Source: DASYGT01 sp035999365
GTDB lineage: Bacteria > Actinomycetota > Actinomycetes > Mycobacteriales > Jatrophihabitantaceae
DNA length: 64,000 nt
Direction of reading: 5' to 3'
Assembly: GCA_035999365.1 (NCBI GenBank)
Contig: DASYGT010000028.1
Coordinates: 4,796 to 68,795, forward strand
A program made the translations under genes and the position numbers. Below, one piece after another: positions 32,651 to 41,430 of this stretch. A model generated the notes under the pieces. The model did not search any database. It was given only the letters and a program-made list of their open reading frames with translations, and was not told the origin of the DNA. The first letter of the stretch is position 1. The number at the start of each line of letters is the position of its first letter.

Positions 32651-33544
32651 GTGCGGCCTCGCCATGATGTCGCCGGCCTGCGGATCCTGATCACCGGTGC
32701 CGCAAGCGGGATCGGTCGCGCACTGTCGTTGCAGCTCGGGGCCGCGGGAGCGCTGCTCTACCTCACCGACCTGCAGCAGCAGCGCCTCGACGAGGTCGCG
32801 GCCGAGATCACCGCCGCGGGCGGCGGCGTCGTCCTGGCTCAGGCCGCCGACGTCGCCGACATCGATGCGGTGACCGCTCTGGCAGGCCGAGCGCACGAAT
32901 CCGCCGACGCCCTGGACGCGGTGCTCAACGTGGCAGGGATCGCCACGTGGGGAACCGTGTCGACCTTGACACACGAGCAGTGGCGGCGCGTGATCGAGGT
33001 CAACCTGATGGGGCCCATCCACGTCATCGAGTGCTTCGTCCCCCCGATGGTGGCGGCCCGGCGAGGCGGCTACCTGGTGAACGTGTCGTCCGCCGCCGGG
33101 CTGATCGGAATGCCCTGGCACGCGGCGTACAGCGCGAGCAAGTTCGGTGTGCGCGGTGTGTCCGAGGTGCTGCGCTTCGATCTTGCCCGGCACAAGATCT
33201 CGGTGAGCCTGGTCTGTCCCGGGGGGGTCGATACGCCACTGACGGAGACAGTGCAGGTGGCGGGCATCGATCAGAACAGCACGGTCTTCCGAGCGATGCA
33301 GAAGCGCTTCCGCAAGCGTGCCGTCTCGCCCGAACGCGCCGCGTCGGCGATCGTCGACGGCATGCTCGCGCGGCGGTACCTCGTGTACACCTCGCGCGAC
33401 ATCCAGCTCATCCATTTCGTCCAGCGCTACGTGCCGCCGCTCTATGCGTTGCTGATGCGTCTGGCCAACCGCGGTGCAGACGCGTTGGCGGCGAGAGCTG
33501 GCATCACGGCGTCGGTGGCCGACACAACCATGGGTACGCGATGA
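32651..33544 (+). CDS. Short-chain dehydrogenase/reductase
   Basis: The 297-residue protein has a classical SDR set: TGAASGIG (residues 15-22), LNVAG, VNVSSAAG, and YSASKFG with the catalytic Tyr and Lys. The C-terminal hydrophobic and aromatic region (LIHFVQRYVPPLYALLMRLANR) suggests membrane contact and a lipid-like substrate. The start is GTG 32651, one base after the esterase stop. It overlaps the CMD gene by ATGA. It may oxidise or reduce alcohols released by the neighbouring esterases. Confidence 0.92.
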   Translation: MRPRHDVAGLRILITGAASGIGRALSLQLGAAGALLYLTDLQQQRLDEVAAEITAAGGGVVLAQAADVADIDAVTALAGRAHESADALDAVLNVAGIATWGTVSTLTHEQWRRVIEVNLMGPIHVIECFVPPMVAARRGGYLVNVSSAAGLIGMPWHAAYSASKFGVRGVSEVLRFDLARHKISVSLVCPGGVDTPLTETVQVAGIDQNSTVFRAMQKRFRKRAVSPERAASAIVDGMLARRYLVYTSRDIQLIHFVQRYVPPLYALLMRLANRGADALAARAGITASVADTTMGTR

Positions 33545-34095
33545 GCCAGCCACGGATCGCGCCGGGGTCGCGGCGAGAGGCCGGACTGCTCGCCTGGGTC
33601 ATCGCGCAAGGCGGTGGGCTGCAGGCACGTACCGAGCCGCTCACGCTGTTCCTCACGCTTGGGCGGCACCGTCGACTGTTCCGATCCTGGCTGCGCTTCG
33701 CCGGAAGGATGATGCCGGGAGGGATCCTGCCGCGACCCGACACCGAACTGGTGATTCTGCGCGTAGCCCATCTCCGCTCGTGCGCCTACGAGTACGGGCA
33801 CCACGTACGGCTCGGCCGTCGTGCCGGGCTGACGCCTGACGACATCGCGCGTGTCGCCGAAGGGCCGGACGCACTCGGATGGACCCCGCGGCAGCGGGCG
33901 CTGCTTACAGCAGTCGACGAGCTGCACCGGGACGGCGATCTTCTCGACGAGACGTGGGTAACGCTGCGCCGTCATCTCGACGAACGCGAGTCCATTGAGT
34001 TCTGCATGCTCGTCGGGCACTACGAGATGCTCGCGACGACCATCGCGACCCTGCGCATCCAGCCCGAGCTGCGCCGCCGCGGACGGCGCCGATGA
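33541..34095 (+). CDS. Carboxymuconolactone decarboxylase (CMD/AhpD-like) family protein
   Basis: The 184-residue protein has the CMD motif ELVILRVAHLRSCAYEYGHHVRLGRRAGL, in which the usual Cys-x3-His-type acid/thiol residues are represented by C and GHH. These proteins act as peroxidase-like or decarboxylase-like enzymes. It overlaps both the SDR and TetR genes by 4 bases, so all three are coupled. The substrate is unknown. Confidence 0.88.
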   Translation: MSQPRIAPGSRREAGLLAWVIAQGGGLQARTEPLTLFLTLGRHRRLFRSWLRFAGRMMPGGILPRPDTELVILRVAHLRSCAYEYGHHVRLGRRAGLTPDDIARVAEGPDALGWTPRQRALLTAVDELHRDGDLLDETWVTLRRHLDERESIEFCMLVGHYEMLATTIATLRIQPELRRRGRRR

Positions 34096-34709
34096 CAGCG
34101 GCACGCTTGGCCGGCGGACGCCGCGGCGCGGGCGGCCTCACCCCGCAGCAGGTCACCGAGCATCAGCGCGGGCGGATTCTGCTCGCGATGGCGGAGGCGG
34201 TGGCTGCAAAGGGTTACCCAGCAGTCTCGGTCGGCGATGTGATCGCGGCCGCAGGGGTATCGCGGGCGACCTTCTACGAGCAGTTCGCCGACAAGCAGGA
34301 GTGCTTCCTGGCCGCCTTTGACGCTGCCTCCGAGCGAGTGATGTTCGCCGCGCGGCCCGCGGCGTCAGGGGCGGCCGACAAGGGCGGGTTCGACGGTCTG
34401 ATCGCTGCGTATCTGGACGCCCTGGTTGATGCGCCGGGATTCGCGAGGGTGTTCCTCGTGGACATCTCCGCGCTCGGGCCCGAAGGAATCGCCCGGCGCG
34501 CGGCGGGTCAACAGCGTTTCGCCAGGTCTGTCGCGAACCTCTTCGGTGCGCGGACGGCCGCGGATCGATTCGCGGCGGAGGCGCTCGTCGCCGCGATCGC
34601 CGGCATGGTGACGACCCGGGTCGCGGCAGGGGATCTCGATGGGGTGAAGGCGCTGCGCGGGCCGATCGTCGAGCTTGCTGGGCGCCTGTTCCCCGCCGGC
34701 GTGGGCTGA
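34092..34709 (+). CDS. TetR/AcrR family regulator
   Basis: The 205-residue protein has a TetR N-terminal helix-turn-helix at residues about 22-68 (GRILLAMAEAVAAKGYPAVSVGDVIAAAGVSRATFYEQFADKQEC) and an unrelated C-terminal domain. It overlaps the CMD gene by ATGA and so is the last gene of the esterase operon. It likely represses that operon in response to a lipid-like ligand. Confidence 0.92.
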   Translation: MTAARLAGGRRGAGGLTPQQVTEHQRGRILLAMAEAVAAKGYPAVSVGDVIAAAGVSRATFYEQFADKQECFLAAFDAASERVMFAARPAASGAADKGGFDGLIAAYLDALVDAPGFARVFLVDISALGPEGIARRAAGQQRFARSVANLFGARTAADRFAAEALVAAIAGMVTTRVAAGDLDGVKALRGPIVELAGRLFPAGVG

Positions 34710-34828
34710 TCGCGCCGCTGCACCGCCGGATGCGGCGTAGTGTTGGGGCTACTGAGGCTCTGTCGCACACCGGCACCACTCCGGTCTCGCCCTCGGCGAA
34801 CAAACAACGTCGCTTCGAGGCACACCTC

Positions 34829-35311
34829 ATGACGCAGGCCCAGACGCTCGATCCCGTGCACGGCGCGACCGCCCCCAGCACACAGGCGGGAACCCGGATC
34901 AGACTTCGCACGCCGCTGTCCGGCGCCGGTTTCATCGACGGCGCCTGGTGGCCGCGCACTCGTGACCTCACCGCCGAGCTGCCCGCCCTCGTCGAGGCTC
35001 TGATTGCCGCAGGGAATGTCCCGGCGCGCTTCACGTACAACGTGAAGGCCTGGGATGCGGCACCGGCCCTGATGCGGATCGATGGACACAAGGTCCGGCT
35101 CGGCAGCTTCGCGACGAGCAACCCGAGCACGGTGTCGGTGGTCGACACCTCCGGCCGCAAGCACGTCGACCTGCTCGTCATCGACCCGGCCACCGAGGCA
35201 GCCACGGCCGAGCGTGCACTGCAGATCGCCGGACGAGCCGAGTCCCTTGGACGGGCCGACGAGATCCTGACCGAGGCCGGCGACGGCCTCGACGTCAAGG
35301 CGACGTCATGA
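34829..35311 (+). CDS. DUF5994 family protein
   Basis: The 160-residue protein matches DUF5994 throughout: GFIDGAWWPRTRDLTAELPALVEAL, then VTYNVKAWDAAP-like and LLVIDPATEAATAERAL segments. It is a soluble actinobacterial protein of unknown role. ATG 34829 is where family similarity begins. Its TGA overlaps the next small gene (ATGA). Confidence 0.9.
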   Translation: MTQAQTLDPVHGATAPSTQAGTRIRLRTPLSGAGFIDGAWWPRTRDLTAELPALVEALIAAGNVPARFTYNVKAWDAAPALMRIDGHKVRLGSFATSNPSTVSVVDTSGRKHVDLLVIDPATEAATAERALQIAGRAESLGRADEILTEAGDGLDVKATS

Positions 35312-35493
35312 TCGCCAGCGCGCCGGCCGAGCTCCGGCTGGACCCTGACGGCAAGACATCAGCAGAGCACGCTGTGTGCCTTTCGTGCGTGCACGCTGTC
35401 CGCGATCACGACGCGATCAGTCACAGGTACTGCGATGCCACTCAGGCGCAAGCCCTTGCTCGGGGCTGCATCTGCGTGCCGGGCCCCGGCTGA
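35308..35493 (+). CDS. Cysteine-rich RGCIC mini-protein
   Basis: The 61-residue protein has CLSCVHAVRDHDAISHRYCDATQ and RGCIC, five cysteines and several histidines, consistent with a bound zinc or iron-sulfur site. Small RGCIC proteins are recurrent in actinobacteria and often neighbour DUF5994; their role is unknown. Overlap with the DUF5994 gene implies joint translation. The GT4 gene begins 17 bases later. Confidence 0.8.
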   Translation: MIASAPAELRLDPDGKTSAEHAVCLSCVHAVRDHDAISHRYCDATQAQALARGCICVPGPG

Positions 35494-35509
35494 GCCTGAC
35501 GTTGCGCGC

Positions 35510-36517
35510 ATGAAAGTGGCGATGCTCGCGCCGATCGCCTGGCGCACACCGCCGACGCACTACGGTCCGTGGGAATCCGTGGCGAGCCTGCTCACCGAGG
35601 GACTGGTTGCGCGCGGGCTCGACGTCACGCTCTTCGCCACGCTCGACTCGCTGACCTCGGCAACGCTGGACGGCGTCAGCGCGCACGGGTATGCGGAGGA
35701 TGCCGGCATGGACGGTCGGATCTGGGAGGCGCTGCACGTATCGCACGCACTGCGTCGATCCGCGGAGTTCGACCTCGTGCACAACCATCTCGATTGGTTG
35801 CCGCTCGCCTTCGACGAGCATGCCGAGGCCCCACTACTGACGACCATTCACGGCTTCTCGGGTGCCGGGATATTGCCTGCGTATGCGCGATCGCGGTCGG
35901 CGTTCGTCTCGATCTCCGACGCCGACCGCAGCGAACAGCTCGACTACATCGCGACGGTGCACCACGGCGTTGATCTCGCGACGCTGCCGTTGCGCGCGTT
36001 GCCGAGCGATCATCTCGTCTCGTTCGGACGGGTGCACCCCGACAAGGGCACGGCCGATGCCATCGAGATCGCGCGGCGAGCGGGACGTCGGCTGCAGATC
36101 TGCGGGATCGTCCAGGACGAGCGGTATTTTGCCGAGCAGGTCGCCCCCCACATCGACGGCGATCGGGTGACGTATCTGGGTTCCGTCGGACCAACTCAAC
36201 GAGCCGATGTACTCGGGTCGGCAGCGGCGTTGCTGCATCCGATCCACTTCGACGAGCCCTTCGGGCTCTCGGTCGTGGAGGCGATGGCCTGCGGTACCCC
36301 GGTCATTGCCTACGCGCGCGGGTCGATGGCGGAGGTCGTCGACGTCGGTGTCACCGGTTACCTCGCCGCGGATCTGGACTCCGCCGTCGCACTCATTCCG
36401 GCCGCGCTGCGACTGGATCGTGCGGCCGTCAGCGCGTGCGCCGGCATGCGCTTCGGCGTCGACCGGATGGTCGAGGAATACATCCAGGTGTACGAGAAGG
36501 TGCTCGCCGACCGTTGA
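35510..36517 (+). CDS. GT4-family glycosyltransferase
   Basis: The 335-residue protein has two Rossmann-like domains: an N-terminal MKVAMLAPIAWRTPPTHYGPWES with the GT-B glycine-loop, and a C-terminal nucleotide-sugar site, FDEPFGLSVVEAMACGTPVIA, with the E-x7-E motif. ATG 35510 begins the recognised domain. It is read with DUF5994 and the RGCIC protein and faces the GH130 operon. Donor and acceptor are unknown. Confidence 0.92.
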   Translation: MKVAMLAPIAWRTPPTHYGPWESVASLLTEGLVARGLDVTLFATLDSLTSATLDGVSAHGYAEDAGMDGRIWEALHVSHALRRSAEFDLVHNHLDWLPLAFDEHAEAPLLTTIHGFSGAGILPAYARSRSAFVSISDADRSEQLDYIATVHHGVDLATLPLRALPSDHLVSFGRVHPDKGTADAIEIARRAGRRLQICGIVQDERYFAEQVAPHIDGDRVTYLGSVGPTQRADVLGSAAALLHPIHFDEPFGLSVVEAMACGTPVIAYARGSMAEVVDVGVTGYLAADLDSAVALIPAALRLDRAAVSACAGMRFGVDRMVEEYIQVYEKVLADR

Positions 36518-36536
36518 CGCAGGCTTCAGCGCAGAT

Positions 36537-36576
36537 GTCAGCGGGTCGGTGTCAGCGCGTCGGCGTCAGCGCATCG
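36537..36576. repeat. Three tandem 14-base repeats at the GH130 3' end
   Basis: GTCAGCGGGTCGGT (36537-36550), GTCAGCGCGTCGGC (36551-36564) and GTCAGCGCATCG (36565-36576, incomplete) lie head to tail. They span the stop codon and last codons of the GH130 gene and the gap to the convergent GT4 gene. A recent slippage expansion of the 3' end is likely. Confidence 0.5.
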
Positions 36577-38024
36577 AGAAGGTCGTCGAGCGGCGTCCAC
36601 GCGACACCGATCCGGGCGTCATCAATGCCGTACGGCAGCCAGACCCGCCCGTCGTGCAGGAAGGCGCCGCACGAATACACGACGTTGGGCACGTACCCGT
36701 CGCGCCCGTCGTCCTGTGGAACCAGCAACGGTTGCGCGAGCCGGCCGAGCACGATGCTCGGCACGTCGATGTCCAGCAGTACCGCGCCGATCGAATAGGT
36801 GCGCATCGCTCCGACGCCGTGGGTGAAGACGAGCCACCCGCGGTCGGTCTCGATCGGAGGCCCGCAGTTGCCGACCTGCAGCTGTTCCCAGGGCGCCGTC
36901 GGTTGCTGGGTGACGACCGGCTGCGTCCACACGAATCCATCGGAGGAACTGGTCAGGCTGGTGCTCTCACCGTCGGAGCGGCACAGCGCGAGGTGGCGTC
37001 CACCGACGAGCCGCGGAAAGAGCGCCATCCCCTTGTTGCGCGCCGCCGCACCGGCCAACCGATGAGCGCTGAAGGAGCGCAGGTCTTGACTGATGAGCAG
37101 TCGCGGGGCGATGCGCTGACCGTCGTAGGCGGTGTAGGTCGCTCGGTATTCGACGGCACCGTCGTCGCCGACGAATCGCGTGAAGCGGGCATCCTCCATA
37201 CCGTTTCGCTCCTCGGCCGCTGTGGGCATGAGGACCCGTTGCGCAAGCGCCACATCGTCGTCGAAGTCCACTTGATACGTGGACGCGACGAGCGTGCGCA
37301 GCAGTTGGACCGTCGCCATCGCTCCCGGGCGCACCAGTAGATCATGGTGAACCTCGGCGAGCGCACGTTCGAGATCGGCCGCGTCGAAGCTCGCCGGCAG
37401 CAGCCGCAGGACGGCGGTACGAAGCTCGTCGAGTGTGCCCGACTCGGCGAGTACTGCGCGCAGGTGCGCCCGGCGCCACCGCGCAGGGGTCACGTTGCCG
37501 GTGGTCACGGGCAACGGCCGCTCGTCGAAGGTGAACTGCTCACCCGGACCGACCACGGCCGTGCAGAAGGAGATCGACGAGATGTGCCCTTCGCCGATGC
37601 CGCGAAGGCTGATCGCGACCCGAGCCTGGCCACGCTTGAGCTGGGTCTGATCCGGATGCAAGACGGCACTGGGGTTGCACAGCGCGGCCGCCTCCGTCGA
37701 ATACTCAGCGGTGAACGTCGCACCGAGCACCAGCTCGCGCGCCTTGGACAGCTGGGGCGCTTCGTCGAGGTGGGCCCCGACGATCGACGCATGGCGGATG
37801 AGCAGCTGCTCATAGTGGCGATGGCGCGATGAGAAGTCGGTCAGCAGGCTGCTGGCGAGGCTCTCGACCTCGTCTTCGTCGAGGGACATGACGCGGTCGA
37901 CGACCTGCCCGGCACGCGACTGCGTCATCCGGAGCTCCTCGCCGGGAAGGAAGAGCCGGGCAATGACTCGAGAGGGGTCCGGGTGTAGAGAGGCGGGCAC
38001 CAGCCGCATCAGCGGCTTTGTCAC
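36552..38024 (-). CDS. GH130 family glycosidase (mannoside phosphorylase/mannosidase-like)
   Basis: The 490-residue protein ends in a five-bladed propeller with GH130 features: RNGMEDARFTRF, RNKGMALFPRLVGGRHLAL, and LVPQDDGRDGYVPNVVYSCG. About 200 N-terminal residues are helical and extra. GH130 enzymes phosphorolyse or hydrolyse beta-mannosides, including beta-1,2 linkages. It is cytoplasmic and the last gene of the operon read from 40179. Its ATG overlaps the stop of the toroid gene (ATGA). Tandem repeats lie at its 3' end. Confidence 0.9.
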   Translation of the reverse strand: MTKPLMRLVPASLHPDPSRVIARLFLPGEELRMTQSRAGQVVDRVMSLDEDEVESLASSLLTDFSSRHRHYEQLLIRHASIVGAHLDEAPQLSKARELVLGATFTAEYSTEAAALCNPSAVLHPDQTQLKRGQARVAISLRGIGEGHISSISFCTAVVGPGEQFTFDERPLPVTTGNVTPARWRRAHLRAVLAESGTLDELRTAVLRLLPASFDAADLERALAEVHHDLLVRPGAMATVQLLRTLVASTYQVDFDDDVALAQRVLMPTAAEERNGMEDARFTRFVGDDGAVEYRATYTAYDGQRIAPRLLISQDLRSFSAHRLAGAAARNKGMALFPRLVGGRHLALCRSDGESTSLTSSSDGFVWTQPVVTQQPTAPWEQLQVGNCGPPIETDRGWLVFTHGVGAMRTYSIGAVLLDIDVPSIVLGRLAQPLLVPQDDGRDGYVPNVVYSCGAFLHDGRVWLPYGIDDARIGVAWTPLDDLLDALTPTR

Positions 38025-39046
38025 GACATGCCGTGCACGGAGCGCGTTTGTTGCGCCGTCGACAGCATCGCCAAGGTCGATTCGGCGCCCTGGTTCATGT
38101 TGCGGCCGTCGACCTCAAGGCCGTCGTAGCCGCCGCCGGTTGCCGGTTCGAACATCCGTGTCCCGCTGTCGTTGTTGCCGAGGAACCACTGCCAGGCCAG
38201 CCGGATACCGTCGAGGAAGTCGGTGTCCTGGGTCAGCCGATAGGCACTGGCGCACGCGTCAGCGATCGCGGCGACCTCAATCGGTTGCTGGTCGAAGCGA
38301 GGCCCGATGTCGTCGCGTCCGCGCCCGCCGACAGGTGTTACGGACAGGTGCCCGTCGCGCGTCTCGATCCGCATCAGGAACTCGAGCAGCTCGAGCCCCC
38401 GGCCCGACGCCCGGCCGTCGCCGATCGCTGCGCCGCTCACGATCAGTGCCTCGGCGAGAGCGCCGTTCCCGTACGTCAATCGCGGCTCGGGCCACGGCCA
38501 GGCCGTATCCGACCCGGGCGGGCCGATCGCGCGAATGGCGTCAGCGGCGAGCGCCCGTGCGGTCGGGTCGGCCGGTCTTGCCGACAGGATTTCGGCCGCG
38601 CCGATCGCCGCGAAGACCATCGCCTTCACATGTGGCGATCGCTGTTCGGCGGCGATCCGAAAACCGACGAGTGCCCGCGCCCTCATGCCAGCGGTGTGCG
38701 CGTGCACCGCTGCGACGCCCAACGCCCAAATGGCTCGACCCCACCAGTCGCCCGTCGAGGCAATGTCGCGCCATGTTCCGTCGACGCCCATCCGGTTGTG
38801 ACACGTGCCGAGGGGATCGAGTGCGCCGACGACGAAGTCGAGATACACGTGCGAGAGTTCGCGCAATCGCTGATCGGGCCTCGGCTCGCGACAGACAACG
38901 ATGAGTCCGCGGGCTACGTCGTCGACGCAGTAGCCGTGTTCGGGCCGCGGCGTGGACAGCAGAGCGTGTTCGAAGATTCCGCGGCCGTCAGTGAGCCGGG
39001 CGAGATGGTCGAAGACCGGAGCCGGGCATTCACCGGCGGCGTTCAC
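38021..39046 (-). CDS. (alpha/alpha)6-toroid protein of glycan operon
   Basis: The 341-residue protein is a helical-repeat, six-hairpin-type protein: FDHLARLTDGRGIFEHALLSTPRPEHGYCVDDVARGLIV at the start, then DWWGRAIWALG, NGALAEALI, FDQQPIEVAA and NQGAESTLAML. Relatives are sometimes labelled glycosyltransferase, but the fold is that of (alpha/alpha)6 sugar-processing enzymes. The start is GTG 39046 overlapping the GT4 stop (GTGA). It overlaps the GH130 start by ATGA. Its likely job is hydrolysis or phosphorolysis within the glycan pathway. Confidence 0.85.
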   Translation of the reverse strand: MNAAGECPAPVFDHLARLTDGRGIFEHALLSTPRPEHGYCVDDVARGLIVVCREPRPDQRLRELSHVYLDFVVGALDPLGTCHNRMGVDGTWRDIASTGDWWGRAIWALGVAAVHAHTAGMRARALVGFRIAAEQRSPHVKAMVFAAIGAAEILSARPADPTARALAADAIRAIGPPGSDTAWPWPEPRLTYGNGALAEALIVSGAAIGDGRASGRGLELLEFLMRIETRDGHLSVTPVGGRGRDDIGPRFDQQPIEVAAIADACASAYRLTQDTDFLDGIRLAWQWFLGNNDSGTRMFEPATGGGYDGLEVDGRNMNQGAESTLAMLSTAQQTRSVHGMS

Positions 39047-40179
39047 GCAGCAACCCGCTCGCGAACCAGGCGTGCGGCCAGCGTCCGGTATTGCTCGGCG
39101 ATGGCGGGCCACAGCAGTCGAGGAGCGGATGCCGCCGCGATACCAGCCATGTTCGCCGCCAGCGCACCACTGGTGAGGACGCTGCGCAGCGCGGCTGCGA
39201 TTGCCGTCGGATCGCCGTGCGCGACGATCAGGCCGGCACCGTCGCTGAGCAATTCCGTCGCGTGCGGGAATCCGGTTGCCACGACAGGCTTGCCCGCCGC
39301 GACCGCTTCGATCAGGACCCCTGATGTCACCTGATCGGTTGAGTCGTACGGCAGCAACACGACGTCAGCCGAGCTGACCAGACGCGAGAGGGCGGCCGAG
39401 TCCCGGTAATGCCCCTCGAACGTCACGGCGTCAGCCAGGCCGAGCGTGCGAACCCGGTCGCGAAGGGCGTTGCGGTACGCCTCGCCCTCGCGAAGCAGAA
39501 CCTTGGGATGGGTCTGACCGGCCACCACGTAGCGGGGCATCGGCGACAGGTCGCGCAACATGGCCATCGCCTCGATGCCCCACTCGATGCCCTTGCCCGG
39601 CCCGAGCAGACCCCAGGTGAGGATTGTCGGCTGACCGGTGCGGAAGACGGGCGACGCCGTGCGGATCGAGGGTGCGATCGGCGGCGCGCCGTGCGCGATG
39701 ATGCTCAGCTTGGCGATGTCGACGGCATAGCCGGCAACGAGCCGATCGCGTGCGGTCGCGGTCATCACGACGACGGCCGCGGCCTTGTCGACCACGGCTT
39801 CGAGCACCTCGCGCTGATGCGTGGTCGGTGCCGTCAGAACGGTGTGCAGCACCACGATGCAGGGGATGGTGAGGCCGTCCATGAGATCGAGGACCTCGTC
39901 ACCGTCGGGCCCTCCGAATACGCCGTACTCGTGCTGCAGGATGGCCACGGAACAGCGGTTCAGGTGCCCGAGGGCAGAACCCATGCTTGCGTCGTCGCCT
40001 GCCATCCACTGGGCGACGACGTGGTCGACAGGCCGTGGCTCGCGCTGCTCGACGAGGCGGATGACCGGCCCCTCGTCCGAACCGGGCCTGACCAGCGCGG
40101 TACGCAGCGACTCGGCGAAGGTGGCCAACCCGCATTGGGTCGGGGGAAAGGTGCTGACGAAACCGAAACGGGTAACTAT
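39043..40179 (-). CDS. GT4-family glycosyltransferase with likely ATA start
   Basis: The conserved C-terminal half (LLPYDSTDQVTSGVLIEAVAAGKPVVATGFP) and TWGLLGPGKGIEWGIEAM are intact. The GT4 N-terminal strand is encoded as VTRFGFVSTFPPTQCGLATF. The annotated-type start TTG at 40128 would lose the first 15 or so of these. ATA at 40179, 7 bases after GAAAGG (40187-40192), would include them; no ATG, GTG or TTG lies between the upstream stop and that strand. I therefore give 40179 as the start, with TTG 40128 as the minimal alternative. It is the first gene of the glycan operon. Confidence 0.85.
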   Translation of the reverse strand: MVTRFGFVSTFPPTQCGLATFAESLRTALVRPGSDEGPVIRLVEQREPRPVDHVVAQWMAGDDASMGSALGHLNRCSVAILQHEYGVFGGPDGDEVLDLMDGLTIPCIVVLHTVLTAPTTHQREVLEAVVDKAAAVVVMTATARDRLVAGYAVDIAKLSIIAHGAPPIAPSIRTASPVFRTGQPTILTWGLLGPGKGIEWGIEAMAMLRDLSPMPRYVVAGQTHPKVLLREGEAYRNALRDRVRTLGLADAVTFEGHYRDSAALSRLVSSADVVLLPYDSTDQVTSGVLIEAVAAGKPVVATGFPHATELLSDGAGLIVAHGDPTAIAAALRSVLTSGALAANMAGIAAASAPRLLWPAIAEQYRTLAARLVRERVAA

Positions 40180-40320
40180 GCACGCGCCTTTCGATTGAGC
40201 GGCTCCGACGAGAATCCGCCGGTCGTTCGCTCAGAAATGTTCCGCACCGGAACGCCGGCACACCGGGCGACTGCGGCAGAGAGCGCGTCGATCCACAAGC
40301 GCGCGTGGGATAGCACCAGT

Positions 40321-41430
40321 CTACGCGCGTTCGGCGGCGTCGCGTTCCATGCCGCGGAGGGCACGCAGCGGGGCACCCAGGTCGTCCAGGTAGCGAAGAA
40401 CGACGGCGTAGGACCCGACGAGCGAGGTCTCGACGTAGGGAATGCCCAGGCCCGAGCAGTATCTGCGCACGATCGGCTGCGCCCGGCGCAGGGCATATCG
40501 CGGCATATTGGGGAACAGGTGGTGCTCGATCTGGTAATTCAGGCCACCGAGCACGACGTCAGTGACGAGGCCACCCCGCACGTTTCGGGAGGTCAGGACC
40601 TGGCGCCGAAGGTGATCCAGGTTCTGGTCGGGAGGGATGGTCGGCATGCCTTTGTGGTTCGGGGCGAATGAACACCCCATGTACATGCCGAAGGCAGCTT
40701 GATTCACCGCAGCGAAGGCGAGTGCCTTCAACGGGGACATCACCAGCAGCAGGCCTCCGACGTACACCACGGCATGCAGCATCAGCAGCATCGCCTCTGA
40801 GGTGCGGCGACCACCGCGCGCACTGCGGTCGGCGCCTGGCAGCAGCGATCGCACGCTCGCGACGTGCAGGTTGAGTCCCTCGAAGGTGAGCAGCGGGAAG
40901 AACAACCATGCCTGCCACCGGGTGATGCTCCGGCCCAACGCGCCCGTCCTCGCGGCGACCTGTTGGGTCGTGAAGGCGAGCACGCCGTCGCCGATATCGG
41001 GATCGTGTGCTTCCTTGTTCGGATTCGCGTGGTGCCGGTTGTGCTTGGCGACCCACCACCCGAAGCTCAGCCCCACGAGCACGTTGCCCATCAACTGACC
41101 CAGGAGATCGTTTGCACGGCGCGTCGCGAACACCTGCTGGTGTCCGCCGTCATGACCGAGGAACGCCGCCTGGGTGAAGGCGATTCCGAGAACGAGGGCA
41201 GCGATCAGCTGGAACCATGAGTTCCCGAGCAACACGATCGCCAGGATTGTCGATCCCAGCAGCGCGAGGGTGGCCGCGAATTGAAGCGCATATGCCCCGG
41301 GCCTGCGGCGGAGCAGTCCGGCCGAGCGCACCTCGCGGCATAGCCGGGCGTAGTCACTGCCTCGGTCGGCAGGGCGCTCGAGGGTATTCGGCGGTGGGCT
41401 ACGCCGTGCGTTGGTGGTGGACAGGCTCAT
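40321..41430 (-). CDS. Fatty acid desaturase (membrane di-iron, three His boxes)
   Basis: The 369-residue protein carries the three histidine boxes: HDGGH (93-97), HNRHH (130-134) and QIEHH (about residue 302). Three or four long hydrophobic helices flank them. The boxes bind two irons to insert a double bond in acyl chains. The family includes DesA3/linoleoyl-CoA desaturase types. ATG 41430 follows a 197-base leader lying next to the ANTAR regulator gene. Confidence 0.95.
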   Translation of the reverse strand: MSLSTTNARRSPPPNTLERPADRGSDYARLCREVRSAGLLRRRPGAYALQFAATLALLGSTILAIVLLGNSWFQLIAALVLGIAFTQAAFLGHDGGHQQVFATRRANDLLGQLMGNVLVGLSFGWWVAKHNRHHANPNKEAHDPDIGDGVLAFTTQQVAARTGALGRSITRWQAWLFFPLLTFEGLNLHVASVRSLLPGADRSARGGRRTSEAMLLMLHAVVYVGGLLLVMSPLKALAFAAVNQAAFGMYMGCSFAPNHKGMPTIPPDQNLDHLRRQVLTSRNVRGGLVTDVVLGGLNYQIEHHLFPNMPRYALRRAQPIVRRYCSGLGIPYVETSLVGSYAVVLRYLDDLGAPLRALRGMERDAAERA

